DNA of 64,000 nucleotides, taken from positions 186,001 to 250,000 of the forward strand of contig JAOVFP010000013.1 in NCBI GenBank assembly GCA_025738555.1, written 5' to 3'. Made by a program: the position numbers and the translations under genes. Each line of letters opens with the position of its first letter. The stretch's first letter is position 1. The notes under the pieces are model-generated. The model saw only the letters and a list, made by a program, of their open reading frames with translations. It was not told the DNA's origin and ran no database searches. Shown one piece after another: positions 23,557 through 35,723 of this stretch. Source of the DNA: Cyathus striatus (Eukaryota; Basidiomycota; Agaricomycetes; Agaricales; Nidulariaceae).

Positions 23557-24906
23557 CAAAAAAAACACCTTTGGAAGTAAGAAGTTGCTCGAAGGTCTTC
23601 GCGCTGGATTGCCACAAATCACGTTCATGGGTGAGTGTCTGAACTTTAGATTCCATCCGCTCCAAGTTCATGCGTTTGTGTAGTTTGGTTCTATTCACAG
23701 CCAAATACGCTGATGGCGTTTCCAGTCCTCTAAAACATCAGCAGATGCATTAAAAGGTAGCCTCGAAGAGTCGACATCTTCTTTCTCTTGAAGACCGTTC
23801 ATACCACTCATAGTGTGAGACGCGGGCTCTAGCTTCAAGAAATCACAAGTTGGTGTATCAGAAACATCAGGATACGAAGGAAGAGTGGGATCAACGTCAA
23901 TTCGATAATTGGAAAGCAATAGTTTTAGATTCATTGCTCTAGTGCGCCACATGTCCCGTTCGGAGGTGAGTTTCTCTACACTATCATCGACCCCCTTCAA
24001 GTGGATGGCCTTATTCTCACCATATTGCCTCATATACAAAGTATTCCCACTATGCTTTCGTTGCTTGTTCGTGGAGTCGGCAGAAGTTGAATATAGACAA
24101 GAGTTGGTTGGCTGAGCGACAGATGAACAATTCGATTCTAAACCAGATACAGAGCTCGAAGTAGATATTTTCATGGTAGGAGAATTTGCCGAGTCAGATA
24201 TCGAGAGCTTGTCTTCGAAGTTGTAGGACAGTGGGCATTCGTCGGGGAGCTCCTTGACAGGCCGATGATACCAACACCCGCCGGTATAAATGTCATTTGG
24301 GAGGTCAATAAGAAACGTACTTGACAATACGGTATCTCCAAGAAGATCTTCTGTACCAACAGTAGCGGCGTGACTTTGTGGCGCAGGGAATGGAGTCATG
24401 GTAATGGCTTCTGCTGTGACTAAAGGTTGGGTGATAGGTAGTTCTTTTGATGAAGACAACACAGTAGCGAGTAGCTCTTGCTTATGAGTAACTGGTATAG
24501 AGGACACTTTGGTAACTGTGGCGATATAATGAGAGTTGTAAGTCAAGAAATCAGTAGTAGATTGTGAATATATCATACCTGCAGACTCTCCCCCTCGGTC
24601 CAGGGGTATTCTAACCTCTAATTCATCAGTATAATACAGTGAGGGAACCTCTTTGGAGAGTTGACGATCTTCGGCCGCGTCATGAGCAGGTGTGATCTGG
24701 CGGTAGGAATACGATAGCCGTGGCGCAGTCACAGTCAGCTTAGTTCGTTTACGCTTCTTACGTGGAGAGTCCATGTACTTTGGAGAGCTCGCTTTACGTT
24801 TCGGTGGTGGTTGATGTTGTTGTTTAGGGAGCGTTAAAGATGAAAATGTAGGAAACTGTTTTCCGGACGACATTTCTGGTAGAGTTGGGAGGAAGGAAGA
24901 GAGCAA
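23557..24906 (-). CDS. Unrecognised, probably nuclear protein with duplicated ERDxW coil motif
   Basis: A 403-codon frame runs from 24906 to 23695. The start may instead be the second Met (MSSGKQF), 11 residues on. The N-terminal part is Pro/Ser/Lys-rich with a basic stretch (PPKRKASSPKY, then PRKKRKRTK) that fits a bipartite nuclear localisation signal. A middle region is Ser/Thr-rich. Near the C-terminus is VEKLTSERDMWRTRAMNLKL. The minus-1 frame continues to a TAG near 23557 and encodes the related VQTLTHERDLWQSSAKTFEQ, so coding sequence probably extends past the first stop. No normal-length intron joins the two, so either a frameshift broke the gene or a splice was missed. No family was recognised. 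Confidence 0.55.
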
Positions 24907-24989
24907 GGAGAAGTTTAAGAGAAAGTCAGGGTCTTGTCCGCCGCTTCCCTACAATTGCGCCTACAGCCCATGGAAATTGCCGAATTTAT

Positions 24990-26755
24990 TCTATTATTAA
25001 TACACCGTCATGGAATAACTAATTCTTCTATACTCACAATGCTTTACAATTAATTGGTGATCAATTTTTGTTGTTATTCGTACTGTATTTTACTTACATT
25101 ATGCACCTAAGAGCAATTCTTTCATTCAGAGTGATAAACTACGGCATCTAAGAGTGTGTGTCAGAGGAGTAACTCGGATTACATCCTATTGAAACGTTAG
25201 TTACTGCACTAGGAAAACGACCAAAAGCACTGGATTATGCATACAACTAAGGTAACGTCAGTTAGAGGCTGTGCAGGGAATCTACGGCACGGTGATCCAG
25301 GTCGGATGTTGATACACTATTTTGAAGATTGTTGTTTGGCTGTGATTACGAAGTGGCGGAAGAGTATTGTAAATTGAAGTGGATATGGATGTGAGAGCAT
25401 GCAGATGTATCATGTCGGACGCTTAAGCGCAGCGCTGAGGTTTAACGTTGGGTTAACGATATCGATGAATAGAGTAAATAGAGGAACCATCAGCTAGTTA
25501 ATCATGAGTGCATTGCGCCCAAGGAATGGAAGTAATCCAAGTTTCAGTTCACGAGTTTGTAAGTTGGAGAACGAACAGGCGATGAGTGCTTGAGCAGAGG
25601 TGGTGGTCCTCCCTGGCATTTCCAAAAATGAACATTTGATCTCACGGTTTACGCCCACGTGCGTATGAGAACGTGCTCAGTTGAACGCATCAACGTCCAC
25701 CTCTCCTTCGATTCCATTCTCCTCCCCACCTCTCATACACATTGTCCGCCCCATCCCCCTCGTCACCCACCGCTGCTTCAGAATATAGTGGGCCGAGCCA
25801 CATTCCGAAAGAAGAACAAGCGGCGGGTGCGGTACGTCGGCAAATGACCAGCGACGCGCCAAGACCAACGAAAGCAAGGGAAGATCACAACGGCACAAAG
25901 GCAGAAGGGAACGGTGGGAATAGGTAATGGATGGTACGAGGTAGGTGGTGGGTGGTGGGGAGAAGGGGGCTGGAGGTGAGAAATAGAGTGGCGCAGGACG
26001 AGTCCGCTTGGTGGGTGATCGTGTCGGTCCGCGTATGGTAAGTTAAGTAGAGAGGGCACTTGATTTGAAGTCGAGGCGGGGTGTCTTTTAAGTGCGAACG
26101 GCATGATGGGCACTGTACGCTGAACTCATCTGCGCCCACTTAGGGTAACCGTCGCCTTGTCTGGTAGGTAACTATCTGTGGCTACGTGTCCTGGACCGCG
26201 TAGTGCGTATGCAGTGGTGGGGAGTGCCGTGGGTGGAGGAAAACTTTTATTGTTCGGTAGGTCCCTTTCCCTCCCTCCCTTCCCTTTCCCTTCCACTTAG
26301 TTATCCCTCTACCCTTCCTTACTATCTCACTCGTAACATACCTAGTACGCTCTTATTCTCTTCCCTTCCCCCTCCCGATGCCTTCTACGTTCTTCGCGTG
26401 TCCTCTCACCCAATTTTCCTCCTCCGCTCTCCTCCACCCTCCCTTCCTAAACCTTACCTCCCTACTTCAACTTATCCCTCCCACTCCATTCACTGTCATC
26501 CCTCACACCGAGCTAACACGTCCCCTTCAAGTACAGGCAGCGAATCCTCCTCCCTCAACCAAACAACCTTCCACCACTACGGCGACTTCTGGTGCTTCGA
26601 CATCTCCTCGCACTCTTATGACCTCATCGAGACGAAGGTGAATGACAACCATGATCTCACCGGTGGCAGTGCGTAGGATCCTCTTACGCCCATATACGCC
26701 TCATTAATCATTCCCCCATTCACATCAATGATCGCTCAATCAATCCAGACTTGCG
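24990..26755. repeat. Kelch-exon-carrying repeat, copy 1 (uninterrupted)
   Basis: It begins near TTATTAATACACCGTCATGG and ends near TCAATCCAGACTTGCG. It matches 33.49-42.15 kb almost throughout once two insertions in that copy are removed, so it acts as an empty-site reference. It holds a CACGTGCGTATGAGAACGTG block, a CT-rich tract (about 26260-26480) and one captured kelch exon. No transposase is encoded. Confidence 0.75.
26537..26637 (+). pseudogene. Isolated exon of a kelch-repeat gene (KLHDC4-like)
   Basis: An exon with a TACAG acceptor before it and a GTGAAT donor after it reads SESSSLNQTTFHHYGDFWCF followed by DISSHSYDLIETK. This resembles the GGEFSSxNQTTFHHYxDFWxFD segment conserved in KLHDC4-type kelch proteins. 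A CT-rich tract, like a long polypyrimidine region, precedes it. No neighbouring kelch exons are visible, so it is a captured fragment. The second copy (41801) still reads GGEFSS, supporting the call. Confidence 0.6.
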
Positions 26756-27104
26756 TGTACCTACTACCCTCAGGTTACTCGTCTTAAACAATGAAGTTAT
26801 AGCGTATTCTCGATGATTCGAGTAGTTGAAGACAAAGCAGCTACTGAACGTTGAACGTGAAAGTATTTCAAACGTCAATAACTCCCACTGCCTTCCTCGC
26901 CTTGCTTCACACACGGTTCATTGTGTGTTCATATCTTTCACTGTTCTCGTTTGTCCATCGATGACCATCCCATCGCTTCGTCAATATCCCATTCTCCCAA
27001 CTGTATTAACATATTAGTATATTTCATCAACTTCCTTCAACGTTCTATGACTATTCATGCGGATAGTCTCGCTTAGCTCACATTTTGAGTCTTAGTAGGG
27101 TGTT

Positions 27105-27522
27105 TCCATCGATGTTCATCGTACGCAGACAAAGTAGCTGGATTACAGACATGCCTGAATCGAATTCTCAAGTGTAAACTGTAGGCTTGAATCAATTCAG
27201 AATCTATCAAAGGGAAATTGCTCGTATGGTGGTTCCTATTTGAAGACACCAGCGTATGTACATTTATATTGTACGAAGAATACCCGGAGGCTATGTAGAA
27301 GAGAGAGAGATGTAGTATCGGACTGATACAACTTCGAAGAGGCTTAACTTCACATCATACCGCCACTTCGCAAGTACTGGATCGCTTTTACTCCGGAACT
27401 TGATTGGTAAACTTGGACTCCACGTGCACATGTGGGTTCGACTACATTGAAGCACGACAATATACCAAGGAGAGCAAGGTAAGCACTTCATGTGAGTGTG
27501 TTATACTGCAATATTCCAAGGT
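27105..27522. repeat. Dispersed repeat family, copy 2, truncated at the carboxypeptidase fragment
   Basis: Matches 21.78-22.53 kb up to ATATTCCAAGGT. There the similarity stops and carboxypeptidase coding sequence follows, whereas copy 1 continues with TACTTTCGACGGTG. Confidence 0.45.
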
Positions 27523-27975
27523 CATTCTAACACCCTTCTCAGAAACACCGCCTCCTACCTCTCCCTCCCTTACGTGCGAGATAACCTCAGTGTCAATCCC
27601 AGTGTCCCCGTGAACTTCTCTGTCTGTTCGCCAAGCGCTGCGCATACCTTTGCACTCTCCCAAGACGAATTCCAGCCTGGTACGAAAGAGTACGTCGAAG
27701 CCCTTCTCCAGCGCGGCATCAAAGCGCTCATCTACGTCGGCAACCTCGACTGGATATGTAACTGGGTTGGTAACGAGGAATGGACTGCTGAGATGAGTCA
27801 GAATGGTGCTGAGCTGAGGGCTTGGGAGGTTGATGGGAAGAGGGCAGGACTGACGAGGTCGGATGGGAGGTTGACGTTTGTGACTGTTGAGGGGGCTGGG
27901 CATATGTTTCCGTATGATAAGCCTAGGGAAGCTGCGGTGCTTGTTGAGCGGTGGTTGAAGGGCGAAGAGATTTGA
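27523..27975 (+). pseudogene. Serine carboxypeptidase (S10 family) C-terminal fragment
   Basis: An open frame of about 145 residues reads SYLSLPYVRDNLSVNPSVPV, then YVEALLQRGIKALIYVGNLD, WICNWVGN and EGAGHMFPYDKP, ending in a TGA at 27973-27975. S10 carboxypeptidases use a Ser-Asp-His triad. The Asp region (GNLDWICNWVGN) and His region (GAGHMFPYDKP) are here, but the N-terminal two-thirds with the nucleophile Ser is absent from the upstream sequence. A plausible 3' splice site (TTCTCAG at 27536-27542) precedes it. It is a truncated gene fragment next to repeat sequence, unlikely to be active. Confidence 0.8.
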
Positions 27976-28865
27976 TATTGGGAGGTGGAAGAAGATACGT
28001 TTGTCCAATGTTTGTCTGTTTGATGCAATATACTGCTCGCTTTACCCCGTTTCAGGAAACTTCACAAACTTTTGAGAATAGGAATTATGACGGTTAGGAG
28101 AAAGTCCATAGCTAGCGGGAGCTATACTCATTTTAATTGAGTTATTGTATCGTGTGTGCTTCGTTAGGCTCATGAGATCGAGACAAGAATTATACCAGTG
28201 ATATTCTACCAGGATGAAGCGATCGGAAGTTCATACCTCGGGTATCACGGACAACATCGTCCATGCCAGAGATGGATCAGAGAACAGCAGCGACTCCTTT
28301 GTATCTATCAATTGCTATGTTGCCAATTTCTTCTGCAAGAACAAGATCGATGGACCATTTTTGACTGCAGGTACGGACTCCTTCTCTCCTCCCTAATGTC
28401 TCTATAGCGAGTGTCGTATGAATAAGCCGTTATGATGCAACTCCCCCCTGTAGTATCGATGAGCCGACCAAGTTGCTCTGCCACCAGTATCTCAAACCTA
28501 GTTCGTTTCGCCTTCTACTTTCGCTTTGTTGGTAACCTCCTCCATAGGTACACAGTCTCTTACACATCCTAACCTAGCACCAGGTACATTCAACTAGGCA
28601 TCGACCCTACGCTATAAACTTAACCTCCTGTAACATGGCTCTCTTGAATGGCTTCAACGCTGTCCATGACGCGAACAAGCCCAGAGTGAAGGAGTACGGA
28701 AGCCCTCCGAATTTCAGCCGGGAGAGTATAAATAATATATATATATACCTTGGCAAGCAAGGTGACTACTCAATTGTCTGACTATTTACCATACGTAGAT
28801 ATATTTATTCGAAGCTATGCCAACCAAGTAGATGTCTAAAGTACATGGTCTCGTTGATAAATCAG
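27976..28865. other. No gene seen
   Basis: Contains short frames only and an ATATAT run near 28735. Nothing was assigned. Confidence 0.4.
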
Positions 28866-28867
28866 TA

Positions 28868-29226
28868 GGGGAATTCAAATATGGCTGTTTTGTAGCGTTA
28901 CTACCTGTTGCCACGGACCAGTCGCTACAATCTTGCCGAAAACGTGATCAGAAATTCAAACGGAGAGTTCTAACGTAAACGTTTTCTATGTTTTATTCTT
29001 TTCCACTTTGAAATCTCGTTAAAAATCTGGAGGTTGGGAATATATTAATATCTAGCCAACCTCCAAATTTTTAACAAGATTTCAAAGTGGATAAGAGTAC
29101 AACATAGAAAATATTTACGTGTAGAACTCTCCGTTTGAATTTCTGATCATGTTTTCGGCAAGATTGTAGCGACTGGTCAGTGGCAACAGGTAGTAACGCT
29201 ACAAAATAGCCATATTTGAACTCCCT
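28868..29226. mobile_element. Snap-back MITE, near-perfect 360-bp palindrome
   Basis: The two halves are about 170 bp each, roughly 95% identical as reverse complements, with a loop of about 18 bp near 29040. Outer ends read GGGGAATTCAAATATGGC and, on the other strand, GGGAGTTCAAATATGGC. TA flanks both sides (28866-28867 and 29227-29228), which fits a Tc1/mariner-type target duplication. It is noncoding and ends about 90 bp before the glutaminase start codon, so it lies in that gene's promoter region. Confidence 0.85.
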
Positions 29227-29318
29227 TAATATCACCTCGAGGCAGCTACTACAGCGTTTCTCGTTCAACCATTTATTCAGCCACCATCTCAGAGATTCAG
29301 AATTCCCTTCTGCGCAAA

Positions 29319-32300
29319 ATGCACTGGACAATTTGCTCATTCGCTCTAGCATTGTTAGCAGGACTGGCAGCGAGCCAATTACTCTCCGAACTTCCTCTTA
29401 TCGTCAAATCCCCCTACATGCAATATTGGATAGATGCCAGTAATGTTTCGCTGCTTAACGGTACACGGCCACAATTTTGGACTGGACGTGTAGGTTTCAG
29501 TGCTTATGTATCGTACACTTCGCTCATTCGCGTTAGACCATCGGATGGACATCATACATTCAAGTAGACGGCACTGCGTATAAGTGGTCTGGAGATAGTT
29601 GGCCCACTAGGCCAAACCTAACCACCACAATGGTTACCCCTACTAGAACAATATTTTCTTTTGTGGCAGGTGCTATGGCTTTTAATGCTACTTATTTAAG
29701 CCCGCTAGATGTATGTTCCAAGTGGCCAAATCTAATGTGGATTTATCTAATTCATATCTTCGCCAGCCTACAGATTTAGTGCGGCAATCACTGCCTTTCG
29801 GCTACTTGTATCTGGATGCCTGGTCCCTCGATGGAAACGCTCACACTGTTAGGTTTTACTTCGATACAACAGGTGGTAAGTGCGTGCCTTCTATACATGA
29901 GCTATTGCCTAATGCAACAGCATAGAACCACTGACAGCTGACATTAATGACGAGGTTCAATGGAATACGGCACAAATAGGAAACATCTTACGTCATTCCA
30001 TGCATCTAACAACTATGCAGTTAATGACAGAAGATGCGGACATTGCCAAGGATAGCACATTATATTTTGCTATGGAGAATGTATGTTACAACTTACCACT
30101 TTTCTTGTTCCTGTATATTGAGGCTTATCTTTCAGAGTCCAGATATATCTTGGCAATCTGGCGGCAACGAAGCCGATGTACGTCACACGTTTGAGGCAGG
30201 TGGCTCGCAGCTACCGGACACCATGGACACCAATCCTCGAATAAATGTCGCGTGAGCAGTCATCTCTGGCATGGGATAAGTAACGAATACTTATTTTCCA
30301 ATGTTTGAAGTGCCAGGCCTGTTATTTCGTTTCTAGTTGACCTAGGAAATATCACACAGACAAGCAAGTCTGTATGCCTAGTCACAGGCTTAGTCAGGGA
30401 TCCTGTGATACAGTACATGACGTCGGGAAGCACTCAAGTCCGCAGTTCATACTATTGGAGTGCCTACAGCACCATAGATGATATTGTACGTATTTCAACC
30501 CGCCATTGTTAACGTAAGGTTGAGTTTTACGATACTTAGATTCAAGATGTCATCGCAAAATTTGACGATGTGAGATCCAAAGCCATCGATTTTGATAATA
30601 AGATTTTGGCGGATGGAGATGCAATATCATCCAAATACAGCGATTTGATATCAATTTCCCTTCGAATGGTATTCGGTGCAATGGATATTACAATTCCAAA
30701 GTTGGGCAACGGGACACTGGATACGTCGGACGTGAAGATCTTTATGAAGGATATTGGTTCGTCTAGGTAAGTTCTCGTGTCCAACATACATTTTATTTCA
30801 CGGTGAACAATTTCGAACCCCAGCCGTGTAAATCCGGTTGAAGTCATTTACGCAGCTTTGCCAGCTATTCTGTATTTCAACTCGACACTCGCTGGTTCGC
30901 TGTTAGAACCACTTCTTGAGTATCAAAACTCTTCCAGTTATAAGAATGCATATGCAGCTCCAGATCTTGGTACGCAGATACAGCTTCTTAAATAGGGTTC
31001 TATGTATTCTCATAAAAATGGACAGGAATTGCTTATCCTAAGGTTGTGGGTAATTCTTCTGATAGTACAGAACTCGCCTTAGAAAGTTAGTTGTTTATAT
31101 GAACGGCTTTATTCCATCGTTTGACGATTAATTGTATTAGACTGTGGCAACATGTTGATCATGACGTTAGCTCATGCATTGAAAAGTGGAGATGGCTCAT
31201 TACTCTACCGCTACGTAAGTTGATCCATGATTTGTCATGTATATTCTGTTGAGTTCACTAAGAGAGCTTGTAGTACAATTTATTGAAAGAATGGGCTGAC
31301 TACCTTGAAAAGATCACACTTGATTCGGGGGGATAGTGAGTTATTTTGTTGTGGTGTCAATGCATGTAAATGTCACTGACCACCATAATGAAGTGCAAGT
31401 ACTGACAGGGAAAATAATCGTAATATATCCAATCTCGCCCTTAAAGGCATTTTAGGGCTAGATGCAATGGGAAAAATAAGTAATGTAACTGGGAATTCAG
31501 CTGATGCTTCACATTATGAAGTTCATTACATTTTTTGCTATCGCTTTTAAGTGCTCACCTTTCAACAGTCCCAGGCTCAGGACTATTACAATCAATGGGA
31601 GAATTTAGCTGTATCTTCAGGCCATATAACCTCTGTTTATGGGGATGCATCCAACTGGGGTCTCGTTTATAACCTTTATGCCGCAAAACTATTGGGCTCC
31701 AATCTCATCAGTGACCAGGTAAGAATGGAAATTTATCAATTTGTTGAGTTGAAATGTTAGTATGTTCAAGCTCTATACAAATCAATCGCAATTTTATGCC
31801 TCCCAAGTTGGCAAAGGTAAGAAAGGTGATCCAAGTTTTTGAATTTATATGTTTTTACTTCCATCGTAGCACCGAAGTTTGGACTTCCTTACGATACTAA
31901 TGATGCTGGGAAAGCAAAATCACGTAGGTTAGCTACTGAACTGGTTAAGTTGTTATCTTATCTGTTGAACAAGATTGGACCATGTTTACGGCTGCCACGC
32001 TATCGGATACTTCGCTCAGAGATTCTTTGATTGGGATGGTGTGGCAGAGAGCCTCCTTGAACGATTCAATCCCGTTTCCGACGACGTATGATTCTACTAC
32101 AGGAAGTCCTATTACTGGAGTTGCAAGGTATGTCTATTATTTATCCACAAAAGTATCTCGCTGATCTATATGAATGAATAGTGCAGCGCAAGGAGCAATG
32201 TTTGCACCACTAGCACTTAAGTAGGATCACTATTTTATTGACTTGTTGACTGCTAATTAATTATGTTTTAGCATTGCTAGTCAAGCAATCTCGGCCCCCC

Positions 32301-32731
32301 CATCAACTTCATCTGGCACTATGAAAATCAAGACGAATTCTAGTGCAATTGTTGGTGGTGTAGTCGGGAGTGTTGTTGGATTTGTTTCCGTTTTTGGCCT
32401 AGCAATTCTTATTCGCCGACAGAGGCGGCGTTCGTGTTTCAACATGAATCAAACTTTAGTTTACCAGCCGTTCTCCACGCATCTGGTACTAAATTACGAG
32501 TCGAGGACCCCACTCCCCATTGCAAACCACGCCATTGTTCATTCGTCAAAAAGTGCGGCTTCTCCTCCACAAGCAGATTCTGGTCCCAGTTCGGATCTTC
32601 GAACGGAATTTGAGCAATTGCGACGTGATGTGTCTGCACTACGGACTGAGCGTCTCCAGGAGATAGAACCTCCTCCATTGTATGACTTTAATAGTCCTCG
32701 TATGGAGGGAAATTCCAGTGGTTCTCACTGA
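29319..32731 (+). CDS. gtaA-like: Glutaminase A-like protein (six-hairpin glycosidase fold) with C-terminal membrane anchor
   Basis: A gene of many short exons. The N-terminus MHWTICSFALALLAGLAASQ is a signal peptide. The body follows the fungal GtaA pattern (DUF5127, DUF4965, DUF1793): PQFWTGR spliced to TIGWTSYIQVDG, DPVIQYMTSGST, SSYYWSAYSTIDD, VFGAMDITIPKLG, FMKDIG, RVNPVEVIYAALPAIL, LLEPLLEYQNSSSYKNAYAA, CGNMLIMTLAHA, ITSVYGDASNWGLVYNLYAA, APKFGLPYDTND. One intron (about 31336-31397) must use the acceptor after GTGCAAG, since the alternative creates a stop. The protein ends with a transmembrane helix (SAIVGGVVGSVVGFVSVFGL, then RRQRRR) and a cytoplasmic tail of about 110 residues. It is probably cell-surface, hydrolysing glutamine or a related substrate. 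All joints tested keep the frame. Confidence 0.85.
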
Positions 32732-33486
32732 CGGGGAGGCCAATAATTTGTCTGGTGGGACGATGGTTCCATCTTATGCTAGAAAACGGTAATTACGGTA
32801 AAGAAAATTAGTTGTGTTTTCTGCTGATTTGTATAGGATTTTTATGTTTGTATCGTGTTAGTTTCTGCTCTTTAATTAACTTTGAAGCAATAATTTATTG
32901 CATATTTTTAAATCAACACTACGATGCGGGGATGCTATATGAACTCGTCAGTTGCAAAGAGGCCACCGCGGCGAAGGCAGTTTAAAAGGGCAATGGTCCG
33001 ATCATCCGACCCGACTCCAATTTACCCCAACATCTGACGATTCATAGAGATGTCTTTCTCTTCCATGGATATCTATAAACCATATTCAACATTATCATTA
33101 TTTATAGCTAAAAAAGGATTAAGATCATCGAAGAAGTCACACTCTAGAAGTAGATGCCCGCCTTCAGCAATTTGTCTCCAATGTACCCTTCGTGAATCTC
33201 ATTTGTCTCAGATAAAAATGTTGATCTGGAGGCTCCGAGAAGTGCAATCCGATGACGAATTGATGAATGAATTAACATGTAATGTACGTCGCTTCGCGAC
33301 GCACATTAAAAGGCAAGCTTGACGAATCCTAGTTTTTATTTATTTATTTTTTATACACAATGTCCCAAAAGAGCATCAGCCAATTAGATGCCCAGAAAAT
33401 GAGATCCCGAACGCGATCCACAAATTGTCTTATTAGGAAATCCCAACCTCCCCCAAAACCCACTACCTTAAAAGGCAGTGGGAATT
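32732..33486. other. No recognised gene
   Basis: One 90-codon frame at 33050-33322 (starts MSFSSMDIYKPY, basic, no known motif) may be chance or a small protein. Otherwise nothing was seen. Confidence 0.35.
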
Positions 33487-33793
33487 ATTAATACATCGGC
33501 ATGGAATAACTAATTATTCTATACTTACAATGCTTTAAAATTAATTCATGAACAATTTTTGTTGTTCTCATATTGTATTTTACTTACATGTATGCACCTA
33601 AGAGCAATTCTTTCATTCAGAGTGATAGACTACAGCATCTGGAGGTGTGTGTCAGAGGAGTAACTCGGATTACATCCTATTGAAATGTTGGTTATTGCAT
33701 TAAGAAAACAACTGAAAGCACTAGATTATGGATACAACTAAAGTAGCATAAGTTCAAGGCTGTGCAGGGAATCTACAGTGCATGGTGACCCAG

Positions 33794-35324
33794 TGTAAGG
33801 TGATTAATTGTCTGAAGGTGTATTATAAAGTATGGAGTGTAACAGCATCCATCTGTCACAAGTATTCTAAATGAGTTGTTGAGTTTCTTGTGGTGACTTG
33901 TGTCATATCCCATATCACCTACCTCCGGACTCCTAGTCTCTTACTCTGCCTTTCTCTTCCATTACTCCAAACTTTGATTATGTCTTCATTATTACTTATT
34001 GCTTACTGTACATAGATTACTTCTGTTTCCCTTCTTCCATTCTACTGAGCTATCCCCTCAGTAATGTAGTATACATCTCATAGTGAGTCACTTAGCACCC
34101 CCAAGTGCACCACTATCAGTTTCACTTTACATCACCATACATGCTCACTTCTCTGACACATTTTATTATGTTTAATTAGTTATAGTCTTCATTCTATGTA
34201 CACCTACCCTGACTGTACTTCTCTGCTGGCCAAGGCCAGTGGCCTTTACTTACTCCGGCCTTTTGGTATTTGAGTAGCATGACAACTGTACTTAGACTTC
34301 AGTTTTGTATTGAACTACATTCTCACCCTCTTGTCTGACTTGAGTTCCATCTCTTGTCTCTCTTGTCTCTTGTCTTCTCCAAAGGGCTTGCCCTTACTCT
34401 GAAATCCAGGACCAGGAATCCCAGGGATGCAGCACATAAGCTGAAGCTGAAGCCCTACCCCCTGAGTTCTCATTCTCTGCTTTCATCTTATACTTACTCC
34501 CTGCTTCTCCATAGTCACCCCCTCATACTCCACTGCCAAGTCAGGCTAGGGGCACAGTCATGACAACTTGAAGTAATGCAAGTCTTATAGAGTTACCAAA
34601 GACTTGTATAGGATTTTAAGAGGAATAGTGAAGGTGGTTGAGAGTGTTGGGGTGAAAATGAGAAGTTAGAAGTGTTAGCAGTTAGTTAAGATTCTTACCT
34701 GTGCAAGAGCTTTAACTTGTAATGGAGCTAAGGAGGTTTAAGTATTAACTGGATAAGAACAGAAGTACACTAATTTTCTACAGCTAGAAGCTTAGTGTGA
34801 ATAACTATTAACAGATGAATGGTGTGTGTGAATCAGACTGGAATTGATTGAGGAGTGTAGCTACATGAGGGGGGTTTATATACATTTTGGAACAACCTAG
34901 GTAGAAAGATGCACCATGATCAATAATACAGTAAGTAAGAGTGATCATAGAGAAGGAATAAAGATAAATGTAAAAGAATAAAGAAAAGAACAATGGAATA
35001 AACATAAAGGGAAAGTAATATTGATGCAAGTGCTAAGTTGTGTTCCTTCTGCTTTGGGAAGGTACAGCATTAACTTTAGTGTGTCAGTTTTGGGATACTG
35101 CTCAGTGCATTAACTTTAGTGCTTGCTGAGTAATGATTGATTGATTAGTAATAATGCAGACTTCATTGGAATTTGTAGTGATCTTTGAGGGTGTGAAATA
35201 TCATTAAGGTCCTGAGATCAGGGTACAGTGAGTAAGATAGATTATGATTGATTAGGATAAGTACAGGACCAACAGACTATGTATATTAGGTAGTTTTGTA
35301 CATAGGCCAGTAGGGTTCCCTACA
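33794..35324. mobile_element. Solo-LTR-like insertion of 1531 bp
   Basis: The comparison with copy 1 (GATCCAGGTCGGATG near 25300) shows an insertion that begins TGTAAGGTG and ends CCCTACA, with CCAG immediately outside both ends. TG...CA ends and a 4-5 bp duplication fit an LTR. It has CT-rich patches and no gene. No internal retroelement is attached, so it may be a solo LTR left by recombination. A non-autonomous element of another type cannot be excluded. Confidence 0.6.
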
Positions 35325-35723
35325 CCAGATCAGATGTTGATACACTATTTTGAAGATTGTTGTTTGGCTATAATTATGAAGTGGTGAAAGAGTATTGCCA
35401 ATTGGGAGACTCTCGCTAAATGACCGGCAGGAGTAGCAGAGGGGAGGCACCAACTGTTGATGTTGGCCACCTCAGCACCAAGAAATGAGTACATTGACGA
35501 GCAGCCCCATGTACAACATACACAAAGTTAGAGATAAAGACAGCAAAATAAGAAATAGTGTAAATGAAAGGGGAGAAAGGTAAGAAGTAGTTGAGATTGA
35601 AGAAATGGACTATTCACTATAATGTAGATGATTTTTTGTTTTGTTTTTTATTTTTTATTTTTATTTTTATTTATTTTGTCAAAGTGAGAAACAAGAAAGG
35701 ATGAAGAAAAAAGGGGGGAAGGA

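Noticed and set aside
25659..26139. Overlapping frames on both strands in the kelch-exon repeat
   Set aside because: CT-rich and low-complexity sequence opens many frames; none is shared in protein terms between the two repeat copies.
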